A stretch of 64,000 nt of DNA from Natrinema gari JCM 14663 (GCF_000337175.1 NZ_AOIJ01000087.1:34988-98987), one strand, 5' to 3'; counted from the stretch's first letter, positions 26,115 through 37,869 are shown. The notes: a model not told the origin generated them from the sequence alone. Made by a program: numbers and translations.

Positions 26115-27788
26115 TTAGTCATCCGCAGGTGGTTCGCCGCCATCAGTGCTCACGGCGTCCTGTGCGGTCTGTTGCTGCCCCATGGGTTCGGGACTATGAC
26201 ACTGCCGGACCAGTCGTTTGGTCTCCATCGATGGTTCGTCGGTCACCATCGAAACGGCGATGGTGATGATGAACACTGCCGGTGTCCCGACGAGCGCCGC
26301 CCCGATAGGCGGCACGTACTGGGCATAGATGGGGACGATCGCTGCCCCTTCACCGCCGGCGAGCTCGGCGAGGAAGCCGACGTAGCTCGGGAGCACGCTG
26401 TTGATGATCGACGTGATCCAGATGAACAGACCGGCGGACATCCCGGCCAGCGCGCCCGGCTTGTTGGTGTTCTCCCACCACAGACCGAGGAAGAACATCG
26501 GGAACAGCACGATCCCGGCCAGCGAGAACGCGTATGCGACCAGTTCGCCGATGAGTGCCGGCGGGTTGAACGCAGTGACGGTCACCAGCGCGCCGATGAC
26601 GACGATGGTGACGCGGCCGATGAGGATCTGCTGGCGCTGGGTCGCGTCAGGGTTTATCAGTTCGGTGTAGATATCGTGTGCGACTGCCGAGGAGGCGGTG
26701 ATGAACAGCCCGGCGGTCGTGGCAATGGCCGCGGCCATCGCCCCTGCGGCCACGAGTCCGACGAACCACGTCGGGAGAGTGGCGAACTGCGCGGCCAGCA
26801 CGACGATGACGTCACCCTCCGCGCCCGTCATGCCGCCCGTGCCCGCGTAGGCACTGGCTCCTTGGGTGACCTCGAAGAGATTGACGCCGAAGGCCGCCAT
26901 CGCGGGTGCAGACCAGTACAGCAGGCAGATGAAGAACAGTCCCCAGACCGTCGACCAGCGGGCGGTCCGCTCGTTCTGGACCGTATAGAACCGCACTAAC
27001 ACGTGTGGGAGGCCGCACGTACCGACGATGAGCGAGAACGCGGTGGCCACCCAGAGGTAGAACGTGTTGTCGCCGAGGAACGGTTCCGAGAACTGGCGGC
27101 TCAGTTCGCTGAAGAGCGCCCCGTACTGGATCTGGGGGAGCACCGTGGAGTATCCCTGCGTCCAACCGACGACGTACACGCCCGCGAGGAACGCGACGAT
27201 GAGGATGACGTACTGGACAGCCATGTTCTTCGTCGCCCCCAGCATCCCGGAGAGTGCCAAGTAGCCGACGGTAATCGTCATCATCACGATGATCATCGGG
27301 ATGATGTCGAGTCCGAAGACGTACTGGCCCACCAGCCCCATGCCGCGGGCCTGTCCGACCGAATAGACGTACGCGATCAACAGCGTCGTGAAAGCCGCCA
27401 GCGCTCGTGCGACCGGCGAGTTGAAGCGATCACCGACGAAGTCAGGTGCGGTGTACTTGCCGAACCGACGCATCTGTGCGGCCAGGAAGATGAGCAACAC
27501 GAAGTAGCCCGTCGTCCAGCCGACGATAAACGCCAGTCCGTAGAAACCGGCGAGGGCGACGAGTCCCGCGAGCCCGAGATACGAGGCGGCGGACATCCAG
27601 TTGGCACCGATCGCCATCCCGTTCTCGATGTTCCCGATACCCCGACCGGCAACCCACATGCCCTCGGTATCGGCGACCTTGAACACGTATCCAATGACGA
27701 GGAACGAGGCCATCATCAGGAAGATCATGATGGCCGGGAGCAGCTTGAACGAGATGTCAAGCGCTTCGGCCTGGAGCGGGACCATCAT
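26115..27788 (-). CDS. Sodium:solute symporter (SSS family), probably acetate/monocarboxylate
   Basis: The 557-residue protein has about 13 membrane helices and the SSS signature segments. Near the N-terminus lies VAGRGIGNIENGMAIGANWM, followed by ASYLGLAGLVALAGFYGLAF and VGDRFNSPVARALAAFTTLL. Pairing with an upstream DUF4212 protein (overlap of four bases) is the mark of the VC_2705-type subfamily. Its place behind an acetyl-CoA synthetase gene and before a Usp gene suggests that it imports acetate or a similar short acid with sodium. The substrate is inferred from context. Confidence 0.9.
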   Translation of the reverse strand: MMVPLQAEALDISFKLLPAIMIFLMMASFLVIGYVFKVADTEGMWVAGRGIGNIENGMAIGANWMSAASYLGLAGLVALAGFYGLAFIVGWTTGYFVLLIFLAAQMRRFGKYTAPDFVGDRFNSPVARALAAFTTLLIAYVYSVGQARGMGLVGQYVFGLDIIPMIIVMMTITVGYLALSGMLGATKNMAVQYVILIVAFLAGVYVVGWTQGYSTVLPQIQYGALFSELSRQFSEPFLGDNTFYLWVATAFSLIVGTCGLPHVLVRFYTVQNERTARWSTVWGLFFICLLYWSAPAMAAFGVNLFEVTQGASAYAGTGGMTGAEGDVIVVLAAQFATLPTWFVGLVAAGAMAAAIATTAGLFITASSAVAHDIYTELINPDATQRQQILIGRVTIVVIGALVTVTAFNPPALIGELVAYAFSLAGIVLFPMFFLGLWWENTNKPGALAGMSAGLFIWITSIINSVLPSYVGFLAELAGGEGAAIVPIYAQYVPPIGAALVGTPAVFIITIAVSMVTDEPSMETKRLVRQCHSPEPMGQQQTAQDAVSTDGGEPPADD

Positions 27789-28228
27789 TGGTCACGACCT
27801 CCGTCGGTCGCCGCCACGTCCGTCGTTCCACTGTCGCTATCGACTGTGGCAGGCTCGATTCCGTATTTTTGGTCCAGTCGGTCTCGAGAGCGGGCGTAGA
27901 CCGCCGACAGTATCAATGCCCCGGTCGGGGCACCGATAGCAATGAGGAAGTAGTGAAGCGGGAAGCCGAGCCCTGGAACGCTTCTCGTCATGAGGTCCGG
28001 TGCCAACCACGTCAGCGTCACCGGCCCCCAAACGATGAGCACCCATGCGATGAACGTTCCCCAGACGAGTTTCAGGTGATCGCGCATGAACGGCGTGCTC
28101 GGCTTCAGGAGGTTGACCTCCGAACTGAGATAGTCGGTGTTTCGGTGTGCTTGACCGGGCTGTCCGGCCACGCCACCGTCCGTTGCGGCTCGTTCATCGG
28201 TTGAATCATGGCTGTTATTATCTGGCAT
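27785..28228 (-). CDS. DUF4212 small subunit of the solute symporter
   Basis: This 147-residue protein has a hydrophilic N-terminal tail and then two membrane helices (VWGTFIAWVLIVWGPVTLTW and LHYFLIAIGAPTGALILSAV). The C-terminal tail is acidic. DUF4212 proteins are encoded next to VC_2705-type SSS symporters and are taken as their accessory subunit. The gene overlaps the symporter start by four bases and lies 65 bases behind acs, so acs-DUF4212-symporter-usp probably form one operon. Confidence 0.88.
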   Translation of the reverse strand: MPDNNSHDSTDERAATDGGVAGQPGQAHRNTDYLSSEVNLLKPSTPFMRDHLKLVWGTFIAWVLIVWGPVTLTWLAPDLMTRSVPGLGFPLHYFLIAIGAPTGALILSAVYARSRDRLDQKYGIEPATVDSDSGTTDVAATDGGRDQ

Positions 28229-28293
28229 ATGTGTGTCTGTGTTCGAGTCGTGTATCAGTCGTTTGTTCGTTCGAAAGAATCGATGTTAGCGAG

Positions 28294-30273
<1,980 letters not shown>

Positions 30274-30300
30274 GGTACACCCACTCAATCGGGTACCCAC

Positions 30301-30309
30301 ATAGTAAAG
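30301..30309 (-). promoter_or_regulatory. TATA-like box of the first acs; rest of the gap empty
   Basis: The minus-strand stretch CTTTACTAT is centred about 32 bases before the acs start, consistent with a nearly leaderless transcript. The remaining gap up to the regulator gene (30310-30541) has no feature that I can name. Confidence 0.35.
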
Positions 30310-30541
30310 CCGGCCTCTAGATGTGCAAAACCGACCCGGTCCTCCCCGGCGGTCCCTCGCATTTATTGACTCTCGGCGGCCGTGACAGGGTGGGTCGTCG
30401 GGCGGTTGGTCCCACCGTTATCGGGATGTGACGCGTCGTGGAACGACGGGTCGTGACACGTACTAGACCAGTCTGTGAGCGAGACGTCCGGATCGGACGG
30501 CCCGTCTAGAGACTTAGTACCGATCTCGCGTGGTCGGCCGC

Positions 30542-32755
30542 CTACTCCTCGGGATCGTCGAGGAACGTACGGAGCAGTTCGTGTTGGCCCTTCCGCAAGT
30601 GATTGTGCAGCGTCGGGGAAGAAACGCCCATGGCGTCGGCGACTTCCTCAGCCGTGCTCTCCCGTGGCCAGTCGTAGTAGCCGCCGAAGTAGGCCGCGCG
30701 AAGGGCCGCCTCCTGGCGGTCGGTTAACCGATCCTCGAGCCCTTCGCGGAACTCGCGGGCGGTCTGGACGGTCCGCTCGGTCTCGCGTTTCCCGACCAGT
30801 TCGGAGTCGGGGAACGCCGATCGGAGGCCGTCGAGGATCGTCCGAAGGTCAGCGTCGGCCGCGCAGTCGCCGGTGATCGCCGCCGACCCGCCCTCGAAGA
30901 CCGCCTCGTGGACGGTCACGCCGTACTCCGTCAGCGTGACGATCGGGCAGGAGCCCTCGACGACGAACTCGACGCGCCAGCCGTCCTCGTCGGTCTCGAT
31001 TAGCCGGCAGTCCTCGATCCCGGCGGCGGTGTCGGCGAGCTCGAAGACAGCGGCCGGCGACGCCCCCTCAAGTCGAACGTAGTAGAGGTGGGTCGATTCG
31101 TCGATCGGAACCAGCGAGTCGAGTTCGAAGCGGCAGTCGAGTCGACGTGAGGTATCGACGAAAAAGGAGCGCTCGTCCCGACAGGCGACCTCGAGTTCGA
31201 GCACGCGGTCGGACAGCAGCAGGTTCCGGCGGCGGATGGCACCGATCGCGTAGCCGACTTGCCGGCCGATCGTCGCCAGCCACGTGCGTTCGTCGTCCAC
31301 GAACGCATCCGCGCGCTCGGTCGCGACCGACAGCGTTCCGTAGATCGTATCACCGTACGCGAGCGCGACCCTCGCGACGGCCCCCTCGAACTGGCCGTCG
31401 GCCTCGAGCGTCGCCGTGACATCGTCCGCGACCAACACCGTCCCCTCCTCCGGAACGGCCTCGGCCACCGACGCCGAGCGCTCGAGTGGCGCGGCCGGAT
31501 CGTCTACTCGCCAGTCGTCGGGGACGACGCGCTCGATCGCACCGGGATCGATCCCGCTGGACGCGAGTCGTCCTCGTCGGTCCGAGATCGTCGCCCGGTC
31601 GATCCAGGCGAACTCGTAGGCCCGACCGTCGGCGAGCGCGTCACACGTCCGCGTCTCCACCCCCTCGTGATCAGTCGATTCGAGCAACGCCGCAGTCAGG
31701 TCCCGATGTCGCCGGGCGACGGCGTACAGCCGGTCGAGTTCGGCACGGCGCTGGCGGGCGGCCTCGAGTGCCTCGTGTGCAGCCGTCCCGTCGCGGACGA
31801 AGACTGCGAAGCCGCGGTGGCGGCCCTGATCGTCCCGGAGCGGCGAGACGACTTCGGTCGCGCGAAACCGCGAGCCGTCCTCGTGGACGCGCCACCCCTC
31901 GGTTTCGCAGCCGGACTCGTCGAGCGCCGTCGAGAGAGTTCGTTCGGGAGCGCCCGACTCGACGGCGTCGTCGGTGTAGAACGCGGAGACGTGGGTGCCG
32001 ACGATCTCGCCGGCCCGGTAGCCAAACAGCGCGGCCGCGCTGCGGTTCCAGCGCTCGACGTAGCCGTCCGCGTCGAGACGAACGAGCGCGTACCGATCGC
32101 TGGCGGCCAACAGGAGCCGAACGACGCTGTCGTCGCTCACCGCGGGACCCGACTGGGGATCGCCGGACTGCGGGCCGGACGGTCCCTCGACAGCGTCGAA
32201 CGCATCGACGATCTCGGCGTCGGTGGGCTCGGGGAGGTAGGACTCGAGGGCCTCGAAACTGCGCCAGCCGCCCGCGGTTTTGACAACGCGAGGATTGACA
32301 TCGTGGTCGACCAGTGCGGTGTGGGCGAAGTACTGGCGGAGATCGCTCGTCGAAACGTCGCCGAGCGCGGGTTCAGTGAACAGATCGCTCGCCCGATCGG
32401 CGACCTCCGAGACCAGCATCTGGAGCCGACGGGCCGTGACGGTGAAAACCCGGTCGTCGCTCGAGAGATCGTTGCTCCGGGCGTAGCGGCGGAGTTCCCG
32501 TTCGACGCGAGTCGGCAGGTACGCGGTTCGGGTTCCCCGATCGTCGGCGATCGGCACGCGGATCAGGTATCGCGGCGGGTCGATCCGTACCTGCTCGATA
32601 TCGTCGATCGAGAGCTGGGTCAGTTCGGTCGGTCGAAGCCCGACGTCACCGCAGAGTCGGATCACCAGCGCTTCACGGTAGGTCTCGGCCGCATCGAGCA
32701 GCGACTCGTACTCCCGCGGGGCGAGTACCGTCCCCGCAGTCCCCTCGAAGCCCAT
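30542..32755 (-). CDS. HTH_10 (Bat-type) regulator with N-terminal tyrosine-recombinase-like domain, PAS and GAF
   Basis: The 737-residue protein has four parts. Residues about 1-175 follow the tyrosine recombinase catalytic fold: GLRPTEL (Arg41), STSDLRQYFAH (Arg140), and GGWRSFEALESYL (Trp164, Tyr173). The usual His of the HxxR box is Ser137. Residues about 205-335 form a PAS domain (RWNRSAAALFGYRAGEIVG), and about 345-500 a GAF-like domain. A Bat-type region follows, and then the HTH_10 domain at the end (LTDRQEAALRAAYFGGYYDW, VSSPTLHNHLRKGQHELL). It lies between two acs genes on the same strand, so acetate control is a natural guess. The recombinase-like part is probably a DNA-binding or sensing module now. 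Confidence 0.88.
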   Translation of the reverse strand: MGFEGTAGTVLAPREYESLLDAAETYREALVIRLCGDVGLRPTELTQLSIDDIEQVRIDPPRYLIRVPIADDRGTRTAYLPTRVERELRRYARSNDLSSDDRVFTVTARRLQMLVSEVADRASDLFTEPALGDVSTSDLRQYFAHTALVDHDVNPRVVKTAGGWRSFEALESYLPEPTDAEIVDAFDAVEGPSGPQSGDPQSGPAVSDDSVVRLLLAASDRYALVRLDADGYVERWNRSAAALFGYRAGEIVGTHVSAFYTDDAVESGAPERTLSTALDESGCETEGWRVHEDGSRFRATEVVSPLRDDQGRHRGFAVFVRDGTAAHEALEAARQRRAELDRLYAVARRHRDLTAALLESTDHEGVETRTCDALADGRAYEFAWIDRATISDRRGRLASSGIDPGAIERVVPDDWRVDDPAAPLERSASVAEAVPEEGTVLVADDVTATLEADGQFEGAVARVALAYGDTIYGTLSVATERADAFVDDERTWLATIGRQVGYAIGAIRRRNLLLSDRVLELEVACRDERSFFVDTSRRLDCRFELDSLVPIDESTHLYYVRLEGASPAAVFELADTAAGIEDCRLIETDEDGWRVEFVVEGSCPIVTLTEYGVTVHEAVFEGGSAAITGDCAADADLRTILDGLRSAFPDSELVGKRETERTVQTAREFREGLEDRLTDRQEAALRAAYFGGYYDWPRESTAEEVADAMGVSSPTLHNHLRKGQHELLRTFLDDPEE

Positions 32756-32885
32756 CGAATCTGGTTCGCCAATTCTGGGGACGCGAACATAATTGTATCG
32801 TCTATTGCGGGCAGTCGTGGAGAAATCGAGTATTGGGCCGATAGCCGGTGTCAGATTGTTTCGCGTCCGTGATATCCGCGAAACG

Positions 32886-34886
32886 CTACCGGTCCGCGTC
32901 CTCGCGATCGCCCGCGTCGCCGATCTCGGCCTGGATCTCGCCGACGATCTCGGGATTGCGAAGCGCCGAGGTGTCGCCCAGTTCCTCGCCGTTGGCGACG
33001 TCCTCGAGCAGGCGGCGCATGATCTTGCCCGATCGCGTCTTGGGGAGTTCCGGGGTGAAGATCACCGCTTCGGGCCGGGCGAGCGGTCCGATCGCGGACT
33101 CGACGTTGTCGCGGATCGCCCGTCGGATCTCCCGGCCGGAGTCGTGCCCGCGCTCCGTGCTGACGTAGGCGTAGATGTCGGTCTCGCCGGTCTCGCTCGA
33201 GCGGCCGACGACGGCGGCCTCGGCGACGCCGTCGGCATCGGCGATCGCGCTCTCGATCTCCACGGTTCCCAGCCGGTGGCCCGAGACGGAGATCACGTCG
33301 TCGACCCGCCCGAGAACGGTGATATAGCCGTCCTCGTCGACGCGGGCCGTGTCGCCGCTGAAGTAGCGCCAGTCGTCGGACGCGGGGTCGGAAAACCGCC
33401 GCCAGTACTCCGCGACGAAGCGCTCGTCGTTGTCGTACAGCGTCCGGGCCATTCCGGGCCAGGGCCGGCCGATCGTGAGGTAGCCGGTCTCGCCCGGCGC
33501 GACATCGTCACCGGCTTCATCGACGACCCGGGCGTCGATCCCCGGCAGCGGCGGGCCGGCGGACCCGGGCTTCATTTCGTCGATGCCGGGGAGCGTGGAG
33601 ATCGTCACCGCGCCGGTTTCGGTCTGCCACCAGGTGTCGACGACCGGGCAGTCCCCGCCGCCGATGTGTTCGCGATACCAGTTCCACGGACGCGGGCTGA
33701 TCGGTTCGCCGACGGTCCCGAGCAGCCGCAGCGAGGACAGGTCGTGGTCTCCGGGGTAGTCCGATCCCCACTTCATGAACGCGCGGATCGCCGTCGGCGC
33801 GGTGTAGAAGACGTCGACGGCGTTGCGGTCGACGATCTCCCAGAGCCGATCCCGGTCGGGATAATCCGGCGTTCCCTCGTACATCACCGTCGTCGTCCCG
33901 AGCGCGAGGGGGCCGTAGACGATGTAGGAGTGCCCCGTGATCCACCCGATGTCGGCGGCACACCAGTAGGTATCGTCGGGTTTGACATCGAGGACGGCGT
34001 GGCTCGTCCACGCGACGTGGGCGAGATAGCCGCCGGTCGAGTGGACGACGCCTTTCGGCTCACCAGTCGTTCCAGACGTGTACATCAGGAACAGCATGTC
34101 CTCGGCGTCACGGGAAACCGGTGCGACGGTCTCGCCCGCGAACTCATCGCGGAGGTCGTGGTAGTCCCACTCGTCGTCGCCGAGGACGTGGGGCAAGTCG
34201 TCGCCGAGCCGATCGACGACGACGGTTCGTACGTCCTGCTCGAGGGCGATACGGGCGTTGTCAGCCTTGCTCTTCTGGTTGAACGCATCGCCCCGTCGGT
34301 AGTAGCCGTCGCAAGTGACCAGATACTCGCTGTCGGCGGCGTCCATCCGCGTCGCCAGCGCATCTGCGGAGAGTCCGGCGAAGACGACACTGTGGGGTGC
34401 GCCGATCCGGGCGCAGGCGAGCATCGCGATCGGCAACTCCGGGATCATCGGCAGGTAGATCGTCACGACGTCGTCCTCCTCGACGCCGCGATCCCGCAAG
34501 GCCGCCGCGAACTCGTTGACTTCGACGTAAAGGTCCCGATAGGTGTAGGTTCGGCGCTCGCCCTGTTTGCCCTCCCAGCGGATCGCGGCGTGGTTCTTCC
34601 GCCCCGACTCGAGGTGTCGGTCCAGGCAGTTGTATGAGGCGTTGAGGCGTCCGTCGGCGAACCAGCGATAGAAGGGGGCGTCCCCGTCCGCGAGGACCGT
34701 CTCGTAGGGCTCGTCCCACGAGAGGAGGGCGGCCGCACGCTCCCAACACTCCGGCCAGTTCGCCGCGAACTCGTCGTGGACCCCCGGGTCCGAGACGTTC
34801 GCCTGCTCGACGAACGACTCGGGTGGGGCGTGGGTGGTGCCGATGGACGTGGACGCGTCTCGACCCCACCCGTTCCGATCGACCAT
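32886..34886 (-). CDS. acs: Acetyl-CoA synthetase (AMP-forming), second copy
   Basis: This paralogue has 666 residues and shares long identical stretches with the copy at 28294-30273, including the P-loop (MYTSGTTGEPKGVVHSTGG), the WWQTETG signature and LPKTRSGKIMRRLL. It differs in its N-terminal leader and many surface residues, so it is not a recent exact duplicate. A TATA-like GTTTATTCC lies about 30 bases upstream. The HTH_10 regulator gene follows about 130 bases downstream. The two enzymes may serve different conditions or acids (acetate versus propionate), which cannot be decided by eye. Confidence 0.93.
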   Translation of the reverse strand: MVDRNGWGRDASTSIGTTHAPPESFVEQANVSDPGVHDEFAANWPECWERAAALLSWDEPYETVLADGDAPFYRWFADGRLNASYNCLDRHLESGRKNHAAIRWEGKQGERRTYTYRDLYVEVNEFAAALRDRGVEEDDVVTIYLPMIPELPIAMLACARIGAPHSVVFAGLSADALATRMDAADSEYLVTCDGYYRRGDAFNQKSKADNARIALEQDVRTVVVDRLGDDLPHVLGDDEWDYHDLRDEFAGETVAPVSRDAEDMLFLMYTSGTTGEPKGVVHSTGGYLAHVAWTSHAVLDVKPDDTYWCAADIGWITGHSYIVYGPLALGTTTVMYEGTPDYPDRDRLWEIVDRNAVDVFYTAPTAIRAFMKWGSDYPGDHDLSSLRLLGTVGEPISPRPWNWYREHIGGGDCPVVDTWWQTETGAVTISTLPGIDEMKPGSAGPPLPGIDARVVDEAGDDVAPGETGYLTIGRPWPGMARTLYDNDERFVAEYWRRFSDPASDDWRYFSGDTARVDEDGYITVLGRVDDVISVSGHRLGTVEIESAIADADGVAEAAVVGRSSETGETDIYAYVSTERGHDSGREIRRAIRDNVESAIGPLARPEAVIFTPELPKTRSGKIMRRLLEDVANGEELGDTSALRNPEIVGEIQAEIGDAGDREDADR

Positions 34887-34988
34887 GTCTCGTCCGAACC
34901 GTGGATGGTCAGGGGAATAAACGTTCCTCCGAATCGCCGTGCAGTGGACGTGTCACACCCGGCCGCCTCGGGGCGGTCCTCGTGTCGA

Positions 34989-35489
34989 TCAGAGGCCGTC
35001 CTGCGTCGAATCGATGTCGGCGATCTCCTCGGGATCGACCTCGTGTCCGGGTGCGCGAACGACGTAGACATCATAGCGGTGATCGCTCGCGACCGGCCCG
35101 CCGACGCTCGACTGCGGCGCGATGACCGAGCCCGCGTTCTCCGACCCGATGAACACGACCGACGCCTCGATGTCGGCGGCGACGCGTCGTATCTCGCGGA
35201 CGACGTTCATCGTCGACGTCGCGGTCGGTTCGTCCGAACTGACCCGCTCGGTCCGAACCGTCGCCCCCGGCGCGACCTCGGCGGCACGGCGCTGCATCCC
35301 CGCGGCAATTGCCTCCGTATCGAACGGCTCGCCCTGTGTGATCCAGCCTCGGTCCCGCGCGTAGTCAGCGTCGTCCGGAATCACCGTCAGAACGACGACT
35401 TCCTCGTCAAGCAGGTCGCCGAACGTCGACGCCCGCTCGAGCGCTTTCGTCGCCAGCTCCGACCCGTCGAAGGGAACGAGCAGTGACAT
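34989..35489 (-). CDS. Universal stress protein, divergent type
   Basis: The 166-residue protein starts with SLLVPFDGSELATKALERA, as in Usp domains. At the C-terminal end the ATP-binding glycine motif is degenerate (IGSENAGSVIAPQSSVGG), so it may not bind ATP. The middle part contains DARDRGW-like charged stretches. It stands upstream of the second acs on the same strand, with about 100 bases between them, and may be regulated separately. Confidence 0.8.
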   Translation of the reverse strand: MSLLVPFDGSELATKALERASTFGDLLDEEVVVLTVIPDDADYARDRGWITQGEPFDTEAIAAGMQRRAAEVAPGATVRTERVSSDEPTATSTMNVVREIRRVAADIEASVVFIGSENAGSVIAPQSSVGGPVASDHRYDVYVVRAPGHEVDPEEIADIDSTQDGL

Positions 35490-35539
35490 ACGACTACGTC
35501 ACACGACAGGCGAGGTAAACGTTCGGTCCGTGACAGGGG

Positions 35540-35962
35540 CTAGCCGACGACCAGTACCGGCCGATCCGCGGTCCGGACGACCCTGTCAACGGTACTGCCG
35601 AGCAACGCCCCCTTGAACGACGACCGGCCGCGGGACCCGAGTACGATCGCGCTCGCGTCCCGTTCGGCCGCGTACTCGAGGATTTCCTCGTGGGGGACGC
35701 CCGATCGAACCGCCGTCTCGACGGCCACGTCGGCCGCTGTCGCCGTCGACTCGAGGGTCGCGAGCCAGGCCGCCGCGCGCTCTTCGAGGTGCCGTTGTGC
35801 CTCGTCGGGATCGACGATGCCGGTATCGTACGCGGTCCGCTCGTCAACGACGGCGATACCGTACAACGGCGCGTCGAACCGGTCCGCGAGCGCGATCGCG
35901 TGCTCGACCGCAGTCGCCGCGGCCTCGCTCCCGTCGGTCGCGACCAGAATGGAGTCGTACAT
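35540..35962 (-). CDS. Universal stress protein (UspA family)
   Basis: The 140-residue single Usp domain begins MYDSILVATDGSEAAATAV and ends with the full glycine motif, VLGSRGRSSFKGALLGSTVD, so ATP binding is likely. An in-frame ATG two codons upstream (35968) is also possible. It is the third Usp near the acetate genes. The upstream gene, on the same strand, is the ModE-like regulator about 200 bases away. Confidence 0.88.
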   Translation of the reverse strand: MYDSILVATDGSEAAATAVEHAIALADRFDAPLYGIAVVDERTAYDTGIVDPDEAQRHLEERAAAWLATLESTATAADVAVETAVRSGVPHEEILEYAAERDASAIVLGSRGRSSFKGALLGSTVDRVVRTADRPVLVVG

Positions 35963-36169
35963 GCGCATCGATACGAGCCCCCTCGAGAAAGGGTTGGGGA
36001 TCGGAACGGTGACGGACCCACTGCGGTTGCGTGTGCTGTCTCGAGGTTCACGGGTTGCCGTGGTTCGGTACTGCGTGAGGGCCGCGACGCCCGTGACGTC
36101 GGTCGGTGACGGAAGCCGCGGGTCCCGTGTGGCCACCGAACGCGGCGTCGCCCCCTTGCCGTCCGTCGT

Positions 36170-36952
36170 TCACTCTCCGCCCCGGTCGTCCCGCGCGACG
36201 CCCCGCGCCGCCGTCGCCTTCACCGAAGCGACGATCGACCGCCCGGGCTCGAGTTCCAACGTCGCGACGCTGCGCCGCGTGACCAGCGCCACGAGGTCGC
36301 TCCCCTCGTTGGCGTCCTCGTGGTCCCCGTTCCCGACGCCATCTCGATCCCCGCCGTCCTGACCATCGACGTCGTCCCCAGCGTCTCCGGCCGCGAGGTC
36401 GACGCCCACTCTCGCGACCGCGTCGCCGGCCTCGAGCCACGAGACGGTCCCCGGAAACCGGTTCCGGACGCTCGTCCCCTCGGCTCGAGGGACGGCCGTC
36501 GGCGCGTGCAAACTGACCGCGTCGGAGCGGATCGTCACGGACGCGGTGACGGCATCGGTCGGGACGACAGCCAGAACATCGCCGGCACCGGTTTCGACGG
36601 TCGCGAGTTCCCCGTCGCGGTCGACGACCGGCCCCGTGAGCACCGTCTCGTCGACGCGGGCGACGCCCTCGTAGACCGCGACCAGCCGATCGAACCGCGC
36701 CAGTAGATCCCTGGCGGACTCGGTCAGGGAACTCCCGCCGCCGTCGGCCCCGCCCCGGGTCCGCTCGACTAACGGGCCGGCCGCCGCCTCGAGTTCGACC
36801 ACGCGCTGCTGGAGGCGCGGGTACGACCGTTCGAGGGCCGCCGCCGCGCCCGATAGCGAGCCACAGTCGTCGATCGCGCGTAACATCGCGATGTCGTTGC
36901 GGTCGACGCTGACGTCGTCGATCCGCAGGTAGGGGTCGAACTCCTTTTCCAT
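36170..36952 (-). CDS. ModE-like molybdate/tungstate regulator with TOBE domain
   Basis: The 260-residue protein has an N-terminal winged helix of the ModE/LysR type (IAMLRAIDDCGSLSGAAAAL, YPRLQQRVVELEAAAGPLVE). The C-terminal part resembles TOBE (oxyanion-binding) domains, ending LVALVTRRSVATLELEPGR. An acidic, Gly/Asp-rich loop (about 190-220) interrupts it. It lies 64 bases behind the tungstate-type ABC ATPase gene on the same strand, so it is likely the last gene of that operon and controls it in response to molybdate or tungstate. The ligand is inferred. Confidence 0.85.
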   Translation of the reverse strand: MEKEFDPYLRIDDVSVDRNDIAMLRAIDDCGSLSGAAAALERSYPRLQQRVVELEAAAGPLVERTRGGADGGGSSLTESARDLLARFDRLVAVYEGVARVDETVLTGPVVDRDGELATVETGAGDVLAVVPTDAVTASVTIRSDAVSLHAPTAVPRAEGTSVRNRFPGTVSWLEAGDAVARVGVDLAAGDAGDDVDGQDGGDRDGVGNGDHEDANEGSDLVALVTRRSVATLELEPGRSIVASVKATAARGVARDDRGGE

Positions 36953-37016
36953 GGGTATCGGTCACCGGTGGGAGCCCCGACGAGGCCCCCCGGGGTTCTC
37001 GAGTCTCCCTTCGAGA

Positions 37017-37820
37017 TCAGGCGAGAAGTTCGTTGTCATCGTACAGCAGATCGCCGCGGACGAACCGCGCGGTCCGCTCGTCCCGCGGGTCCTCGAACAC
37101 CCGCTCGGGCGGACCGATCTCGATCAGTTCGCCGTCGAGCAGGACAGCGACCCGATCCGAGATCCGCTCGGCCTGGTGCATGTCGTGGGTCGCGAGCAAC
37201 ACGCCGTGATCGCGGTCGCGCGCCCGCCCGATCGCCCGCTCGAGGATGGCCGTGTTCCGCGGGTCGAGATCGGACGTCGGCTCGTCGAGGACGAGTAGTT
37301 CCGGGCGAGGCGCGAGCGCGCGGGCGAACGACACCCGCTGGGCCTCGCCGCCCGACAGCGACGCCGCGTCGCGGTCCCACTCGTCCTCGAGACCGACGAG
37401 TGCGAGGGCCTCGAGCGTCCGATCGTCGACCGTCGGCGACCCGTGAATCCAGCGGGCCGCGAGCCGCTCGACGAAGCCCCGGAGCCGGCTGGACCACGGC
37501 CGGCGAATCCGCCGGCCGGCGTCGACGTTGCGCGCGACCGAGGTCTCGAACAGGCTCGCCTGCTGGAAGACGACCCCGATTCGCCGCCGGAGCGCGAGAC
37601 GATCGTCTCGCGGGAGCGACCACGGCTCCGTCCCGTCACAGCGGACCGCACCGTCGGTCGGTCGCTCGAACAGAGCGGCCAGCCGCAGGAGCGTCGACTT
37701 GCCGGCCCCCGACGGGCCGATCACCGTCACGACCTCGCCGGCACCGACGGCCAGCGAGATGGCGGTCAGAATGGGCGTCCCGTCGACGCCGTAAGACGCA
37801 CGCTCGAGTTCGAAGTTCAT
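37017..37820 (-). CDS. tupC: Tungstate-type ABC transporter ATPase (TupC-like)
   Basis: The 267-residue ATPase has Walker A (IGPSGAGKST, near residue 35), the Q-loop GVVFQQASLFETSV, the signature LSGGEAQRVSFARAL, Walker B (LLVLDEPTSDLD) and the switch His (LLATHDM). A start at 37820 (MNFELERASYGVDG) was preferred to an in-frame upstream codon because homology begins there. It belongs with the permease (49-base gap) and the binding protein upstream. Tungstate rather than molybdate is suggested by the TupA-like binding protein. Confidence 0.88.
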   Translation of the reverse strand: MNFELERASYGVDGTPILTAISLAVGAGEVVTVIGPSGAGKSTLLRLAALFERPTDGAVRCDGTEPWSLPRDDRLALRRRIGVVFQQASLFETSVARNVDAGRRIRRPWSSRLRGFVERLAARWIHGSPTVDDRTLEALALVGLEDEWDRDAASLSGGEAQRVSFARALAPRPELLVLDEPTSDLDPRNTAILERAIGRARDRDHGVLLATHDMHQAERISDRVAVLLDGELIEIGPPERVFEDPRDERTARFVRGDLLYDDNELLA

Positions 37821-37869
37821 GGTTGTCTCACCGCGATCGTGTTCGGGCCGACGGGGTGCGCTCGCACGG

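Noticed and set aside
32793..34637. 614-codon plus-strand frame opposite the second acs
   Set aside because: It is the complement of a well-conserved acetyl-CoA synthetase in GC-rich DNA.
36048..36965. 305-codon Arg-rich frame on the minus strand over the ModE-like gene
   Set aside because: It is an off-frame shadow; the correct frame at 36170-36952 has the winged helix and TOBE-like end.
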